Shown here piece by piece: positions 24,151 to 36,108 of a stretch of DNA of 64,000 bases (positions are counted from its first letter, which is position 1; each line of letters starts with the position of its first letter). The notes under the pieces are model-generated. The model worked only from the letters and a program-made list of their open reading frames with translations, was not told the DNA's origin and did no database searches. The translations under genes were made by a program, and so were the position numbers. This DNA is from Symsagittifera roscoffensis (lineage: Eukaryota > Xenacoelomorpha > Acoela > Convolutidae), in contig NC_087068.1 in NCBI RefSeq assembly GCF_963678635.1, forward strand, positions 57,459,896 through 57,523,895, given 5' to 3'.

Positions 24151-26000
24151 ATTTAAATTGACGTAAACAAATCTTTCGGGATAGCCAACCAGCCGTCCAT
24201 CAAGGGGCTTTTTTCTCGTACTGAGATGTCGTTGTAGAGCTGTGCGTAGTACTGCCCGAGTCGGACGACAACTTCCTTTGCCATTGGCTTTCTGTCCCTG
24301 AACGCGTCTCTGATGGTATTTAATATCGGGTCCTTTTCTAGATTGGCCTCCGCAAACATGAGTTTCAAAATTTTTGGTAACTCTAGCTTCTCCGCGATTC
24401 TGCAATCCGTGGAGACAATCGAGTTTTTACAAGGGTCCAGGAGAGACCCCTGAACTGATGGCGGAACGAAATGATAGTTTTCAACTTTTTCGAAGCGTTT
24501 GTTTTCGGCTGTAACTTTTCGGGGGTTATTACTTCGATGTCAGAATTCGAGCTGAGACTAGGAGAATGACTCGGTGCGCGATTTAGGAAAACACTCAAAT
24601 TCACCTTTCCGGTTTGAGTTGATGTGTTTTCAATTTGAGATTTTTGGATCGGATTTTTCTGCTGAGTTTTGAGCAGAAATTTTAACACCAGAAGGTTTTG
24701 AGTTATGTTTAGTTGAGCAACCGTATATAACTGACTGAGAACAACGTGTGACTTTCGTTGAGCAATATTTGCATATATCCTTCGGTATGCAAATATCTTG
24801 CTTCTGATTGGCTGTTCATCGGTTGCATGCTGCCACGCCCTCTTGCGAGTGCGTATCCATTGGTTCATATTTAGCATATTCAATGTTTCTCGGATTGCTA
24901 TTGGTTATGAGTCTCTCGCGTGGTCGAACGCATGCTTGAACATCCTCAACCGACGGTATTTTTTGAATTTTGTTCATGTTTGACCCCAAGGATTTAACTG
25001 GTCCCTAGGATATAAGGCTTCATTAATCATCCTGATTTTAGCTCCTGTAAAGTTTTCGTCACAGTGTTTTGTTTCCGGTGCCGCCGCTGAGGGAAAACGT
25101 GATAAGTAATTGGTCATACCTATTTCTAATCCTTGTTGATGTTCTACTTTAAAATCGTAAGGTAGTAAGCGCTCGAGTTAGTTTACAGAAGAATGTTTTA
25201 ATTCCCTTTGGGTACAACTTTAATATGGGTAATAAAGCTTCACGATTCAATATGATTGTAAAAAATTGACCGTAATGTAATTACAAAAATGTTCGGTTGC
25301 CCATAGTACAGCATATAGTTCTACATTTTCGTGGATTAATTTTCTCTGCCGAATTAAGGTATCTTGAGGCAAATGTTATTGGGTGCCACCCATTCCATCC
25401 GTACTGCTCTAAAACGGCCCCCTATCTGTCGTGAATAGCGTTGAATACTATGCGAGTTTCTCGGTATGTATCAGAATGTTTGAGTCCGACATTATTCTTG
25501 ACCAAACATTTTAGTTGTTGAAACGCGTTGTCGCATGCCGGCGTCCGAGTGAAATCTTTATTTAAGCTCAAGGACAAAATGGAGAGCTAACGTCTGCTAG
25601 CTTCGGTAAAAAATTTTGTAGGCTGTGTAAGGACCCCCCAGGACTTAAACTGTTTTTTAGAAATGGGAGGTTTTAGATCTTCAACCGCTTGAGTTTTTCT
25701 AACCAACGGTGTTATACCGTCTTTCCCAATTTTATTCACATTCGCTTTTCGCAAACTCACATTTCCATAGTTTCAGCGCGGTGTTCGATACTTCCAGTTC
25801 TTTACAAAGTTTTTCGTTTAATGCGTACTGTTAGTTTTTGGTACCCAAGAAACAAGGATTATGTCGTCTATAAAATTGTTCGCTTGAGGGATTTCTTCGA
25901 GTAAGGTATCTTTTACTTTCTGAAACTCCGCCGGTGTTGAAGTAAGCCCATAAAACCCGTTCTTGAATCATTTTGATCCTTCGATTTGCCTCCTTCTCAT
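24151..26000 (-). pseudogene. Ty3/Gypsy RT C-terminal / RNase H region, heavily decayed
   Basis: Short frames only. Around 25,270-25,370 the minus strand reads ENVELYAVLWATEHF, the RNase H landmark of Gypsy elements, and HLPQDTLIRQRK precedes it. Other frames (24,383-24,883 and 24,153-24,368) cannot be assigned with confidence and may include linker or zinc-binding sequence before integrase. Confidence 0.45.
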
Positions 26001-26001
26001 G

Positions 26002-26643
26002 TTAAGTTGCATTGTTCGCTGGCTTTTTTGAATTTAATGCTACTTGTCCGTATGCATATGTGAATTCCAATGTAGTAGGGTTTACATTTCCCGCTTTCCG
26101 TTCTGCATTTATCTGGCTTATTCCGTCTACTATTTCATCGCTATTTGGCATCTGGTACTTGTTTTTATATAATTGTTTTTTCAATTCCTTTGACTCTAGC
26201 GTAAGCTTTATATTTCCATCTTCCTTTAATGTAATTACGATTGGTGGCACGAAAATCTTGTCCGAACATTCCTACAAGTTGATAATGTGTCCTTCATTAA
26301 TTAAGCGAGATATTTCTTCGTCTACCTTATCTTGAAGACTGATCGGTACCCTATGACCTGTTTGTTGTATAGGTTTCAAGGCGTCGAAAAATTCGGCTTT
26401 GATTTTTGCGTTTAAGATTTTACCTATTCTTGTAAATAAATTCGGAAATAACTTACAGAAGTATGTTTGTAAATCGGGTAGTCCCTCTACACTGTCGCTG
26501 CTACCCTCCATAGTTATACCCATGACTCTTCCTCTTTGTAATAACTCCAATCCTAGGGTGCCTATCAAATCGCGCCCAAGGATCGATTGAAAGTTTTCCG
26601 CGATAACGACACTTTTGCCTGTGTCACCCATCCTTGAGTGCAA
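26002..26643 (-). pseudogene. Ty3/Gypsy protease-RT junction and RT N-terminus
   Basis: The 26,272-26,643 frame has ENFQSILGRDLIGTLGLEL (protease C-terminal motif) and then IGKILNAKIKAEF and DKVDEEISRLINEGHI, which is the typical lead-in to Gypsy RT. After a stop or shift the 26,002-26,250 frame continues with PPIVITLKEDGNIKLTLES and NKYQMPNSDEIVDGI (RT fingers) and a decayed AYGQVALN segment. The catalytic YxDD is not seen in an open frame. Confidence 0.7.
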
Positions 26644-26956
26644 TCAATACCGCTATCTTCCCCAGTGAGGTTATTCGATTGTTGTTGTAATCCAGAAACT
26701 CTTCTCGTATCGGTTGTAGATGTAAGTTTGCTTTAGCTAGTGTTGCTTTCAGATTAGTCATGCTGAAGATTGTAACCGGGGACACGCTATCGACTCAGAG
26801 CCACATTTTCTTCCCCAACACCTCTGCTTGGATTCTGGCGCTTAGAACTTTCAACTTGACTGAATTCTTCTTCATGATTGACAATACCATGTGTTAGTCG
26901 GACCATGAGGAGGTGGGTATCTCATCACCACCCTCCTGCTGCTGACTGACCCATCC

Positions 26957-27220
26957 TTACCTGATCATCTTGCATGTTGCTGCTTTACACACTGTGTGTG
27001 CTTCGATGGTCTCGTTCTCGTCCCGGACTAGACCTACTCGTCCTCCTTCCCACCATTGGTAAGTACCCCGTCGCACTTCCCTACATGTTCTTCCAAAATG
27101 CCCTAATTTTTGACACGCCTTACAATTTATGCCTTTAGCGGGGCAGTTTGCAATATGCTCCAACGTAAAATTTGGGGCATCACAGTTGTAGCACCGATGG
27201 TTTCCGGTAACTTTCGTCAC
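26957..27220 (-). pseudogene. Gypsy gag zinc-knuckle segment
   Basis: Two zinc-knuckle-like units, CYNCDAPNFTLEHIANC and CKACQKLGHFGRTC, on the minus strand between the gag-like and protease-like frames. Confidence 0.7.
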
Positions 27221-27307
27221 CGGTGCGTATCTTCGGTCATCCTCGCCCTCGGCTTCTGAAGTATCACACTCTTCTTCTTATATTACTGACCGGCTCCTGT
27301 TTGATGG

Positions 27308-27991
27308 TCATATGTAGCGCTGACGATGCCGGTTTCCCCGTGTACGATTTATAAGCGCATATCGTCGTTCGCAGGATAACGCGATCCGATTAACTTTTCG
27401 CCGCTTTGTAGATCGTGACAGTTCTCGTTGACAATCGGTCGGATCGATTCTCGATTCAATCTTGATGAAATTATCTCTAATATTTTCAGTGGCGTTAGCG
27501 AAATCGCATCTCCCGGTCAAAGCTCTTGATTCTGCCTGAAACTTCTCGAATGTTTCGTTATCTCTTTGCTTCCTTCCGTAAAACAATCCTCGCTCATGCG
27601 TGACGTTACGCTCTCGCTTGAAAACCTTCTGCATTTTGTCCAGAACTCGAGGATAACTCCCGGTTTTAAAACTAATTGCCGGCTAACGAGCCTTGACAAT
27701 TCTCTGCGCTTCACCACCTATGCAGAAGTGCAAATAGGATTTCAACCTTTTCTCTGATTCCACGCGATTCTTCCCGTTGACGTCCCTAGGTAATGCCACT
27801 ATCGCCGTTGAGTCCAAGGTAGCATCGAAACAAAATCATCTGGGTCAATATTATAATTAGCAACCAGTAACCAGTGGAATTTTATTATTCACTCTTCCTA
27901 ACACGTGGAAGGCTCCAGCGTGCGCGCATCCCAAAATGATACTATGTTCAATGGTGTATTCCCCCACTTTTCTTTCTGCTGGCTGTGCCAT
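27308..27991 (-). pseudogene. Gypsy gag N-terminal and capsid region, frameshifted
   Basis: An ATG at 27,991 opens MAQPAERKVGEYTIEHSI just inside the probable 5' LTR end. Further in, two overlapping frames carry ERGLFYGRKQRDNETFEKF and GRCDFANATENIRDNFI, the conserved gag capsid pattern. At least two frame changes are needed to read through. Confidence 0.6.
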
Positions 27992-28012
27992 GATGTAGGT
28001 GTGAAGACACGA

Positions 28013-28130
28013 GGTTAAGTATGTCCAAAAAACTTAAAACTGCTCTCTTTTGTTTCAGTGTGCGCCAGACAATATAGCGATCACAAGGTCAAGGCAGCAG
28101 GTCCCCAGACGTAGTCAAAGTTTTTACATA
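28013..28130 (-). repeat. Probable Gypsy LTR remnant, right copy
   Basis: Lies just upstream, in the minus-strand sense, of the gag ATG and shares GAAGACACGAGG, CTCTTTTGTTTCAGTGTG and GCCAGACAATATAGCGATCA with 20,259-20,400. Confidence 0.5.
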
Positions 28131-30254
28131 TGACTCAAAGGTGTTCCTGTGTCAAGGCATCGATAGATCGTTCATTTTGTTCACTTGTCCGAGGCTTCAT
28201 TGCTTGTCTCTAGTGATCTCTTTAACTATTCCCCCTTTTTTGCAAAGGAAGGGATTCGTTACTAGGTATAAAGTTCTCATATGCTTCACCGTTGATTTGT
28301 TTCTTTATAGAGGGGATATTCGTTACTAGGTACCAGAGGAGGGGGGAAGGATATAGTTGAAGATATCCGTATCTAGTGGCGTGTCATTAAATGGCGGCGG
28401 AGAGGGGGGATGAGGAGGTTTAAAAGTATACTTGCGCAGTGTTGAATTTCTTCGGGTTCCAGGGGGGAGGAGTGCCCATCTCCACCACCCGATCCCTCTC
28501 CCCAGTCGTCATAATTGATAGTCCGTCTAGCTTCGTGTTGTCATTCACAACAAACACACCATTGTCTTTAGACATAAGGGCTCTTTTACTTGTCATTTAA
28601 ATGACATTTAGAACTAGTGGTTGAATTGAAATTGAGTAGACTGTTTTTTTTCGCGAAAAATGATCTTTTTTTGTAAAAGCTTATCTTTAAAGCTGACACA
28701 TTTGCAAAAACAAAATGAAAACTATTTCCAAAAATACATATTTCTAGTTTTTTTTGAAGTTTTTGCTTCATCGTTTTTGTTCCGACCATTCGAAACATGA
28801 GGAACTTTGTATTCGTGTGTTTTAATTTTTTTTATTTTTGTTTTCCAGACTAAGTCAGGTAACACAAACAATCATCGGAATGAGTCGAGTGATACATCAG
28901 ATTAAAGACTTTTTAATCGTGATTAGAACGACATGAACAAAACAATTGTCCCAGTGTTGAGAAAAATCAGTTTTAAATTTTTGATTTTGGTCTAACTTCA
29001 AGCTAATAAGGCGAGCTTGCAGGTTTTCAATAGCTTTCGTATGCTTAATTTAAGCCGCGAAATTTTAATTTTATTTAGGTAAAGTTAGTTTTTGGATTTT
29101 TTTAGCGCCAATTTGGAAATCAAAAACTTCAAAATTCAAAAAATTTCTACCAAAAAAGTTTGAAAACATGAAATTTGAAATTTTTGAATTTTTATAACAT
29201 TTTTTTTCGTTTTTTGGTAATTTTTTTACTAAACGGTTTTCTACCAGGCCTATTTTATGCCGAATATGCTTAAATTATATCTTTTTTTTCAGATTTTTAT
29301 ACAACACCGCGCAGAAAAAAACGACAAAAATTTAAAAAAAAAATTGTATTTTTTTGATACTACGGCCGGAATATTATGTGCTATTTGAACTGTAACCGGC
29401 TATCCTTGTTTTCTTCTGCTTTCTATTGCAATATAACTGTGGTTGGAACTTTATGAATTGCCCTTGAGCAACCAGGTTCTCTTTTTAAGTTTAATGTCAT
29501 CAAACACGTTTCAGTTAACTAGAAAATGACTTTGGAGGAGTCAAAAACTGCGGAACATATTTATAAACCAGTATAGTTAAAAACCACTAAAAAAACCCAG
29601 CATTTACCCAATATCTATGAAAGCAACATCACGAAATTTCAACATATTCTGGCAAAAAAGACGTATATCTTGGCTGGGTTGGGTTATTTGATCTGCTTGT
29701 TTTCAGTTCGTCTATAACTCGCCTCGTTGAAAATATTATTCCTGGCAACTCCAAAAAAAATTAAAATTTCAAAAAGATTTTAAACAAGAGATAGTTGACG
29801 TTAAAAGAGCCTAGAAATGTCTGCGGCGTCATCGGATGAGAATTGCATGTGATTTCTCCCACAAATTGCAGGTCATTAGCTGAGTACTTTTTGTACACAA
29901 AAAGTGATGTCAAGCAGTCCTGAAAATAGTGAACGTTGTGAAAAAAATGATGCTCGTTACAATGAATTAATGAGTTCGGGTCGAAACCCGGTCCTTATTT
30001 TCCCATCTTAAATGAAACAAGTGAAAACGATTACACCTCAAATTTAACGGCATTTGTAATCAGTATGCAAACGCAATTAATTCTTATTAGCTAAATAGAA
30101 TGAATATAGTGATTTGGGAGAGTTCAAAAAATCAATTTCGTCGATCTAAAAAAAAGATTTCGACAGTTTTTTTGAGAATATTTAGATCTTGTGTCAACAG
30201 CTAAACATTCTCCCTGAGTTTTTTCTTTAAGTGTCTCTAGTTTTTCTTCTTATT
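28131..30254. other. Non-coding interval
   Basis: No gene is seen. The first ~400 bp may still be Gypsy LTR. Near 29,967-29,992 a GGGTCGAAACCC stretch recalls a tRNA B-box, but no fold is apparent. Confidence 0.35.
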
Positions 30255-30906
30255 GGTTTCAGTCTTCTGCATATCCTACTATGGGTGTCTTTTAATTCAT
30301 CAAGCCTAATTTTTGTGTTTAAAAAACGTATCGGGAATTCCAGGTTAACAGGCCAGAGTAAAAGTGCATGTAAAAGTGGCTAGGAAATTACATACTTTTA
30401 ACCCCCCCCCCCCCAAGATTTTGGCGTGGCATTACAATACAAACTTTTAACCCTCTCAGTGGTTAACGCTCCTACATTTTCGGCCACTCATGATTTATAG
30501 GGGGTTAAAGAGTGGTATTTTGCGACCACTCTCAGAATTTGGGAGTATTGAAATTTCGTTTCACTGCATAATTTTGAAGTACAAATTTCGCCGCGCCATA
30601 TGGGTTTTTTTCCCTAGTCTTATTTTCATTCAACTGAAGGCCTTTAACTTTGCAATTTTTGTTTGGTTGGTATATAACTGTACGCTTTGTTTGCTAATGA
30701 TTATGCTTTTGAACAAAACTGAACTTAATTGATTGTGTAATTCTAAATTTCATTACAGAGTAAAGCATGTATTTAAAACAATTAATCAGAATCATGCAAA
30801 TTTACAGCACGCCGCCGTTTGGGCTGTTTTGGTTTTTCAGGCTCATTTCACTCACTTTCATCTGCTTCTCGAGCTTCTGTATCGACATTGAATTCCCAAC
30901 TCTCTT

Positions 30907-31131
30907 TCAGAATCGGCTTGTTCTCTCATCGGTCCAAGTCAATATTCTTGTTTCAAGTTCAGCGTTAGAAAACAGACGCTGAAAAAATTCCTGATCGGGG
31001 ATCAAAAAAATGTCGACATTATATCCACTCAGCGCCTCTAAAATTTCCTGTGATTCCGCCCCAACTCGTCCCATTTCTTGAAAGGGCAATTGTTCCCGCA
31101 AACCTTTGTGCCTAAATGCTGTCGTTTTCAC
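30907..31131 (-). CDS. Conserved minus-strand exon-like frame in array unit 1
   Basis: A 74-codon frame containing GRVGAESQEILEALSGYNVD and DQEFFQRLFSNAELETRIL, more protein-like than the plus-strand frame opposite it. It is kept almost unchanged in unit 2 (31,930-32,154) and is broken by indels in unit 3. It could be a captured host exon. The plus-strand frame (30,767-30,982) is equally open, so the coding strand is uncertain. Function unknown. Confidence 0.25.
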   Translation of the reverse strand: MKTTAFRHKGLREQLPFQEMGRVGAESQEILEALSGYNVDIFLIPDQEFFQRLFSNAELETRILTWTDERTSRF

Positions 31132-31929
31132 TTTATCTGTATGTATTTAACGCTTGTTGACAAAAGCACTGCAATTGACTTTATTTGTTACAACTGTTTC
31201 CAAGTTAGGTTCTCTGGATTTTATCCTAATATTCATAAGTCGAGCAATTGAAGTGGTCATATATTCAAAAGTCGAGCAATTGGTTTCAGTCTTCTGCAGA
31301 TCCTACTATGGGTGTCTTTTAATTCATCAAGCCTAATTTTTGTGTTTAAAAAACGTATCGGGAATTCCAGGTTAACAAGCCAGAGTAAAAGTGCCTGTAA
31401 AAGTGGCTAGGAAATTACATACTTTTAACCCCCCCCCTAAGATTTTGGCGTGGCATTACAATACAAACTTTTAACCCTCTCAGTGATTAACGCTCCCACA
31501 TTTTCGGCCACTCATGATTTATAGGGAATTAAAGAGTGGTATTTTGCGACCACTCTCAGAAATAGGGAGTATTGAAATTTCGTTTCACTGCATAATTTCG
31601 AAGTACAAATTTCGCCGCGCTATATGGTTTTTTTTCCTAGTCTTATTTTCATTCAATCGAACGCCCTTAATTTTGCAATTTTTGTTTGGTTGCTATATAT
31701 TTGTACGCTTTGTTTGCTAATGATTATGCTTTTGAACAAAACTGAACTTATTTGATTGTGTAATTCTAAATTTCATTACAGAGTAAAGCATGTATTTAAA
31801 CCAATTAATCAGAATCATGCAAATTTACAGCACGCCGCCGTTTGGGCTGTTTTGGTTTTTCAGGCTCATTTCACTCACTTTCATCTGCTTCTCGAGCTTC
31901 TGTATCGACATTGAATTCCCAACTCTCTT

Positions 31930-32154
31930 TCAGAATCGACTTGTTCTCTCATCGGTCCAAGTCAATATTCTTGTTTCAAGTTCAGCGTTAGAAAACAGAC
32001 GCTGAAAAAATTCCTGATCGGGGATCAAAAAAATGTCGACATTATATCCACTCAGCGCCTCTAAAATTTCCTGTGATTCCGCCCCAACTCGTCCCATTTC
32101 TTGAAAGGGCAATTGTTCCCGCAAACCTTTGTGCCTAAATGTTATCGTTTTCAC
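31930..32154 (-). CDS. Conserved minus-strand exon-like frame in array unit 2
   Basis: Same frame as at 30,907-31,131 with two residue changes near its N-terminus. Conservation here may reflect only recent duplication. Confidence 0.25.
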   Translation of the reverse strand: MKTITFRHKGLREQLPFQEMGRVGAESQEILEALSGYNVDIFLIPDQEFFQRLFSNAELETRILTWTDERTSRF

Positions 32155-33724
32155 TTTATCTGTATGTATTTAACGCTTGTTGACAAATGCACTGCAATTG
32201 ACTTTATTTGTTACAACTGTTTCCAAGTTAGGTTCTCTGGATTTTATCCTAATATTCATAAGTCGAGCAATTGCAGTGGTCATATATTCATAAGTCGAGC
32301 AATTGGTTTCAGTCTTCTGCAGAACCTACTATGGGTGTTTTTTAATTCATCAAGCCTAATTTTTGTGTTTAAAATTTTTGTGAAATCCAGGTTAACAAGC
32401 CAGAGTAAAAAGGTATGTTAAAGTGGCTAGGAAATTACATACTTTTAATCCTCCCCCCCCCTAAGAATTCGGTGTGAAATTACAATACAAACTGTTAACC
32501 CTCTCAATGGTTAACGCTCCTACATTTTCGGCCACTCATGATTTATAGGGGGTAAAAGAGTGGTACCAATTGCGACCACTCTCAGAAATTGGGAGTATTG
32601 AAATTTTGTTCACTGCATAACTTCGAAGTACGAGTTTCGCCGCGCTATATGGGTTATTTTTCCCTAGTCTTATTTTCATTCAACTGAAGGCCTTTAACTT
32701 TGCAATTTTTGTTTGGTTGGTATACAACTGTACGCTTTATTTGCTAATGATTATGCTTTTGAACAAAACTGAACTTATTTGATTCTGTAATTCTAATTTT
32801 CATTACAGAGTAAAGCATGTATTTAAAACAACTAATCAGAATCATGCAAATTTACAGCACGCTGCCGTTTGGGCTGTCTTGGTTTTTCAGGCTCACTTTC
32901 ACTCACTTTCATCTGCTTCTCGAACTTCTGTTTCCCGGTATGGACATTCAATTCCCAACTCTCTTTCAGAATCGGCTTGTTCTCTCAGCGGTCCAAGTCT
33001 AATATTCTCGTTTCAAGTTCAGCGTTGAGAAACAGACGCTGAAAAAATCCCTGATCGGGGATCATAAAACTGTCGACATTATATCCACTCAGCGCCTCTA
33101 AAATTTCCTGCGATTCCTCCCCACCTAATCAATTGTTGGCTGCGACCCCTCAACGTCCCATTCTCTCTAGTCCAAAACTCGCCCCTTTTCTCGAAAGGGC
33201 AATTCTTCCCGCAAACCTTTGTGCCTAATTACTGTCGTTTTCATTTTATTTGTATGTATTTAACGCTTGTTGTCAAATGCACTGCAATTGACTTTATTTG
33301 TTACAACTGTTTCAAAGTTAGGTTCTCTGGATTTTATCCGAATTTTCATAAGTCGAGCAATTGCAGTGGTCATATATTCATAAGTCGAGCAATTGGTTTC
33401 AGTCTTCTGCAGATCCTAATATGGTTGTTTTTTAATTCATCAAGCCTAATTTTTGTGTTTAAAAAACGTATCGGGAATTCCAGGTTAACATGCCAGAGTA
33501 AAAGTGTAGGTAAAAGTGGCTAGGAAATTACATACTTTTAACCCCCCCTAAGAATTCGGTGTGGCATTACAAAACAACCTTTTAACCCTCTCACTGGTTA
33601 ACGCTCCTACATTTTCGGCCATACATGATTTATAGGGGGTTAAAGAGTGGTATTTTTCGACCACTCTCAGAAATTGGGAGTATTGAATTTTCGTTTCACT
33701 GCATAATTTCGAAGTACAAATTTC

Positions 33725-35535
33725 GTTCTTTGTAACTCTTCATTTTTTTTGTGTTTAAGTTCCTATTAAAAAGCTTTTGTGACATCTTTGGCTGATTGTT
33801 TTATGGGTTCTAAGCAAAAAAAGACTGCTTTAAAAAAAAGACTGCTTTGAACATTGTTTTTTTTTTCCATAAAATTTTTTTTTGTCAAAAAAGCGTCTAA
33901 TATGTCAATCATATTAAAAATGGTAGTTTCAAGGGTATGAAATGTTCCCTTATTTTCACAAAAACTTATTAAATGATTGCAAAAGATAACTTACCCGCTG
34001 CAACAAGCTGTAAAATTAGGGTTGAAGTCCCACAAAGTCCTGTATGGTTTCCGCATCATATTCGTCCTTGAATTACAGCGTGACGCAGTTGTTTTCGGTG
34101 TTTTAGAGGGGGTGTGTGGGTGGAAGATTGGAAAAATTAAACTTTTTTAGCAAGTCAGCCTTTTTGATAAAATCATTCTATACTCGTTGCTGCGGTTTTC
34201 ATTTAGGAATGAATCAGGTTTTGAGGTAACATAAACCGTTTCGGTATCAATTATTTTCGCTGCTGCTCAAACAAAAATTTCGCTGCTAAAGCCTGCAGTT
34301 TTTCTTCAGTTCAATCAATGTCAACAATTAGATGTTTTTTTTTGTTTTGCAAAATTTTCCAAAAGCGCTATTAACGATTATCATAAAAAATCCAGGGCAA
34401 ACTTGTTGGTAGTTTCAAAATCCTAGTTTCAGCCTCTAAAAACGCAGCTACAGATGTTAATTAGTTGCCAATGCTATGCAGCACAATTGCCACCAAATTT
34501 CAACGGAAGGCAACTACACCAATTTTTCACGCAATAAATTAGAAACTAGAGAGATGAAATGCTTTTAAGTTCTGTGTTTAAAAATAATGCAAAATTTATT
34601 GAGTTAGAAAAATTTTTAAATGTCGTTTTTTTTGGTCTAATGTTGTATGAAACAAATTTTTGGTTTACACGGTGGTTTAAAATGTAATAACTGTGTTATC
34701 TTATTTATAATGTCGAATTTCAAAACACATGATGTTAAGCTGGCAAAACAGTTTGCCTCAAAAGTGCCACCAAAAAACCCGCGATTTGGACTGGAAGAAA
34801 ACAAAAATGCCTTTTAGTAACACACTACGCTACGCATGTGTAAATAGTAAATAGTTTTTTACACCCCGAGGCGTGCTCTTTTCCACGCTCTCCCCTTCCT
34901 TTGAGTTTCAAAACTAAAAAAACGTCTTATTATTTTCATAAGAACTTTGGCAATTTGGTGACAATTTGTTTTTTATACGTTACATTGTTACTTTATGCTT
35001 TTAACCATAACTGCACGTAAGACAACAAAAAAGAAGATTTTTAAAAACCAGTTCTACCAAAAATAAATCTTCGTTTGCCTTGCTAAAAGATCATTCTAGG
35101 CAAACATGCCAGAAAAATACAAATTAAAATAGCAACGGAACCAAACTTTTTAAGACGAAACAAAGCGGAAAATCAATGAGCAGACTCAAATAGAGCCGAA
35201 AAAAATGGTATCCGTCTGAAACTACAAGGAACAACGCCTGCACTTGAAAGTTGCTCACAGCACAAGAAAAATAAGTGACGTGGCAACAAAACCGACAATT
35301 TTTGAGCAGACACCAGCTGAACCGAAAAATCCTTTAACCTTTTAACCCTAAAATTCTTTAACCCCCTTTGAAACTAGAAAGATAACACTTGCACTTGAAG
35401 CTACAAGAAAAATTGTCTACAGCACAAACTAAACCAATCTTTGTTGGGGCAAGTTAGCCAAAAACACTGACATACAAAAACCAATCATTCGTTTTTTACA
35501 AAGTCATTTTTTTTTCTAATTGCTTTGATACTGAA
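33725..35535. other. Non-coding interval
   Basis: No gene is seen. A block ACACACTACGCTACGCATGT near 34,820 recurs in diverged form near 58,480 and 63,420 and marks a dispersed repeat. Confidence 0.4.
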
Positions 35536-35541
35536 AAAAAC

Positions 35542-35622
35542 AAGGTCCAGCGAGATTCGAACCCCAGACCTTAGAGTGTGAAGGCGAAGGCGTTATCCCT
35601 AGGCCAAGTGGAGGAAACCTGG
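35542..35622 (-). pseudogene. tRNA-like (tRNA-Val type) sequence, pseudogene or SINE head
   Basis: On the minus strand TGGCCTAGGGATAACG resembles box A and GGTTCGAATCTC box B, spaced as in a tRNA. The segment GCCTTCACACTCTAAGGTC resembles the anticodon region of tRNA-Val(CAC) with an extra base. The T-stem and acceptor stem do not pair fully, so this is not a functional tRNA. Confidence 0.5.
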
Positions 35623-35888
35623 CAGATACTAAGAGCTGATCAGAAGTGAATGAAGGAGAGAAGAATTTGTAAGAAAAGTTGCTTACAGGGAAAAAAAGTC
35701 AAGCTGTTGATGACAAGACACTTGCACTCGCAAGTGTAATTAAGACCGGTTACACTGTAAAATTGATATTTATGTACGAAAAATGGCATAAAAAATGAAA
35801 ACAGTAGAAAAACTATAATATGATTTCTATTGGTTCTACAGTTGATTTCATGTAGTACTTTCGACAAAAAGAGTGGCAAGGAAAAAAC

Positions 35889-36108
35889 GGCTCTTTTTTC
35901 CTACTCAACACCCCATCCCACCTCACTCAAACATGAATTTTATGGTCTAACGAGTGGTTTTACAAGGTTAATTATGGATATCAATTATGTTTGTCAAGGC
36001 CTAATTAGTCTACGTGCCAATTTTCATGACAATCAGACAAAGTGAACAGTAGCTTCAAATATAAAAATTTGCAGGTGGCGGGGGGGGGGGGGGGGAGGAA
36101 AAAGAGCC
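35889..36108. mobile_element. MITE with GGCTCTTTTT ends
   Basis: Starts GGCTCTTTTTTCC and ends GGAAAAAGAGCC, inverted complements, with C-rich and G-rich inner flanks including a run of about 19 G near 36,076-36,095. It is about 220 bp and non-coding. Related copies or pieces lie near 36,390-36,415, 37,510-37,535, 38,310-38,340, 58,670-58,710 and 58,800-58,990, and one copy hosts the Polinton. Confidence 0.6.

Larger units (their letters stand above)
20259..28012 (-). mobile_element. Decayed Ty3/Gypsy-type retrotransposon, minus strand
   Basis: Reading the minus strand from about 28.0 kb leftwards gives gag, CCHC zinc knuckles, protease/RT, RNase H and integrase, the Gypsy order. A shared repeat (GAAGACACGAGGTTAA and GCCAGACAATATAGCGATCA) at 28,013-28,130 and at 20,259-20,400 is the probable LTR remnant pair. 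The left end was duplicated together with BEL sequence (22,332-22,473). GC-richer charged frames at 20,600-21,250 and 22,670-23,500 are read as the decayed pol C-terminal region. Many stops and frameshifts are present. Exact ends and target duplication could not be set. Confidence 0.6.
30255..33724 (+). repeat. Tandem array, ~1.03-kb unit, 3.3 copies
   Basis: Units start at GGTTTCAGTCTTCTGC: 30,255, 31,282, 32,305 and 33,395 (lengths 1,027, 1,023 and 1,090; the last is partial, to ~33,724). Each contains a C-rich tract (TTTTAACCCCCCC), CATACTTTTAACC, GGCCACTCATGATTTATAGG and ATTCATAAGTCGAGCAATTG. The last of these is itself repeated at the unit junction (ATATTCA-AAGTCGAGCAATTG twice), a likely recombination point. 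Copies 1 and 2 are more alike than copy 3, which has small insertions. Confidence 0.85.
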
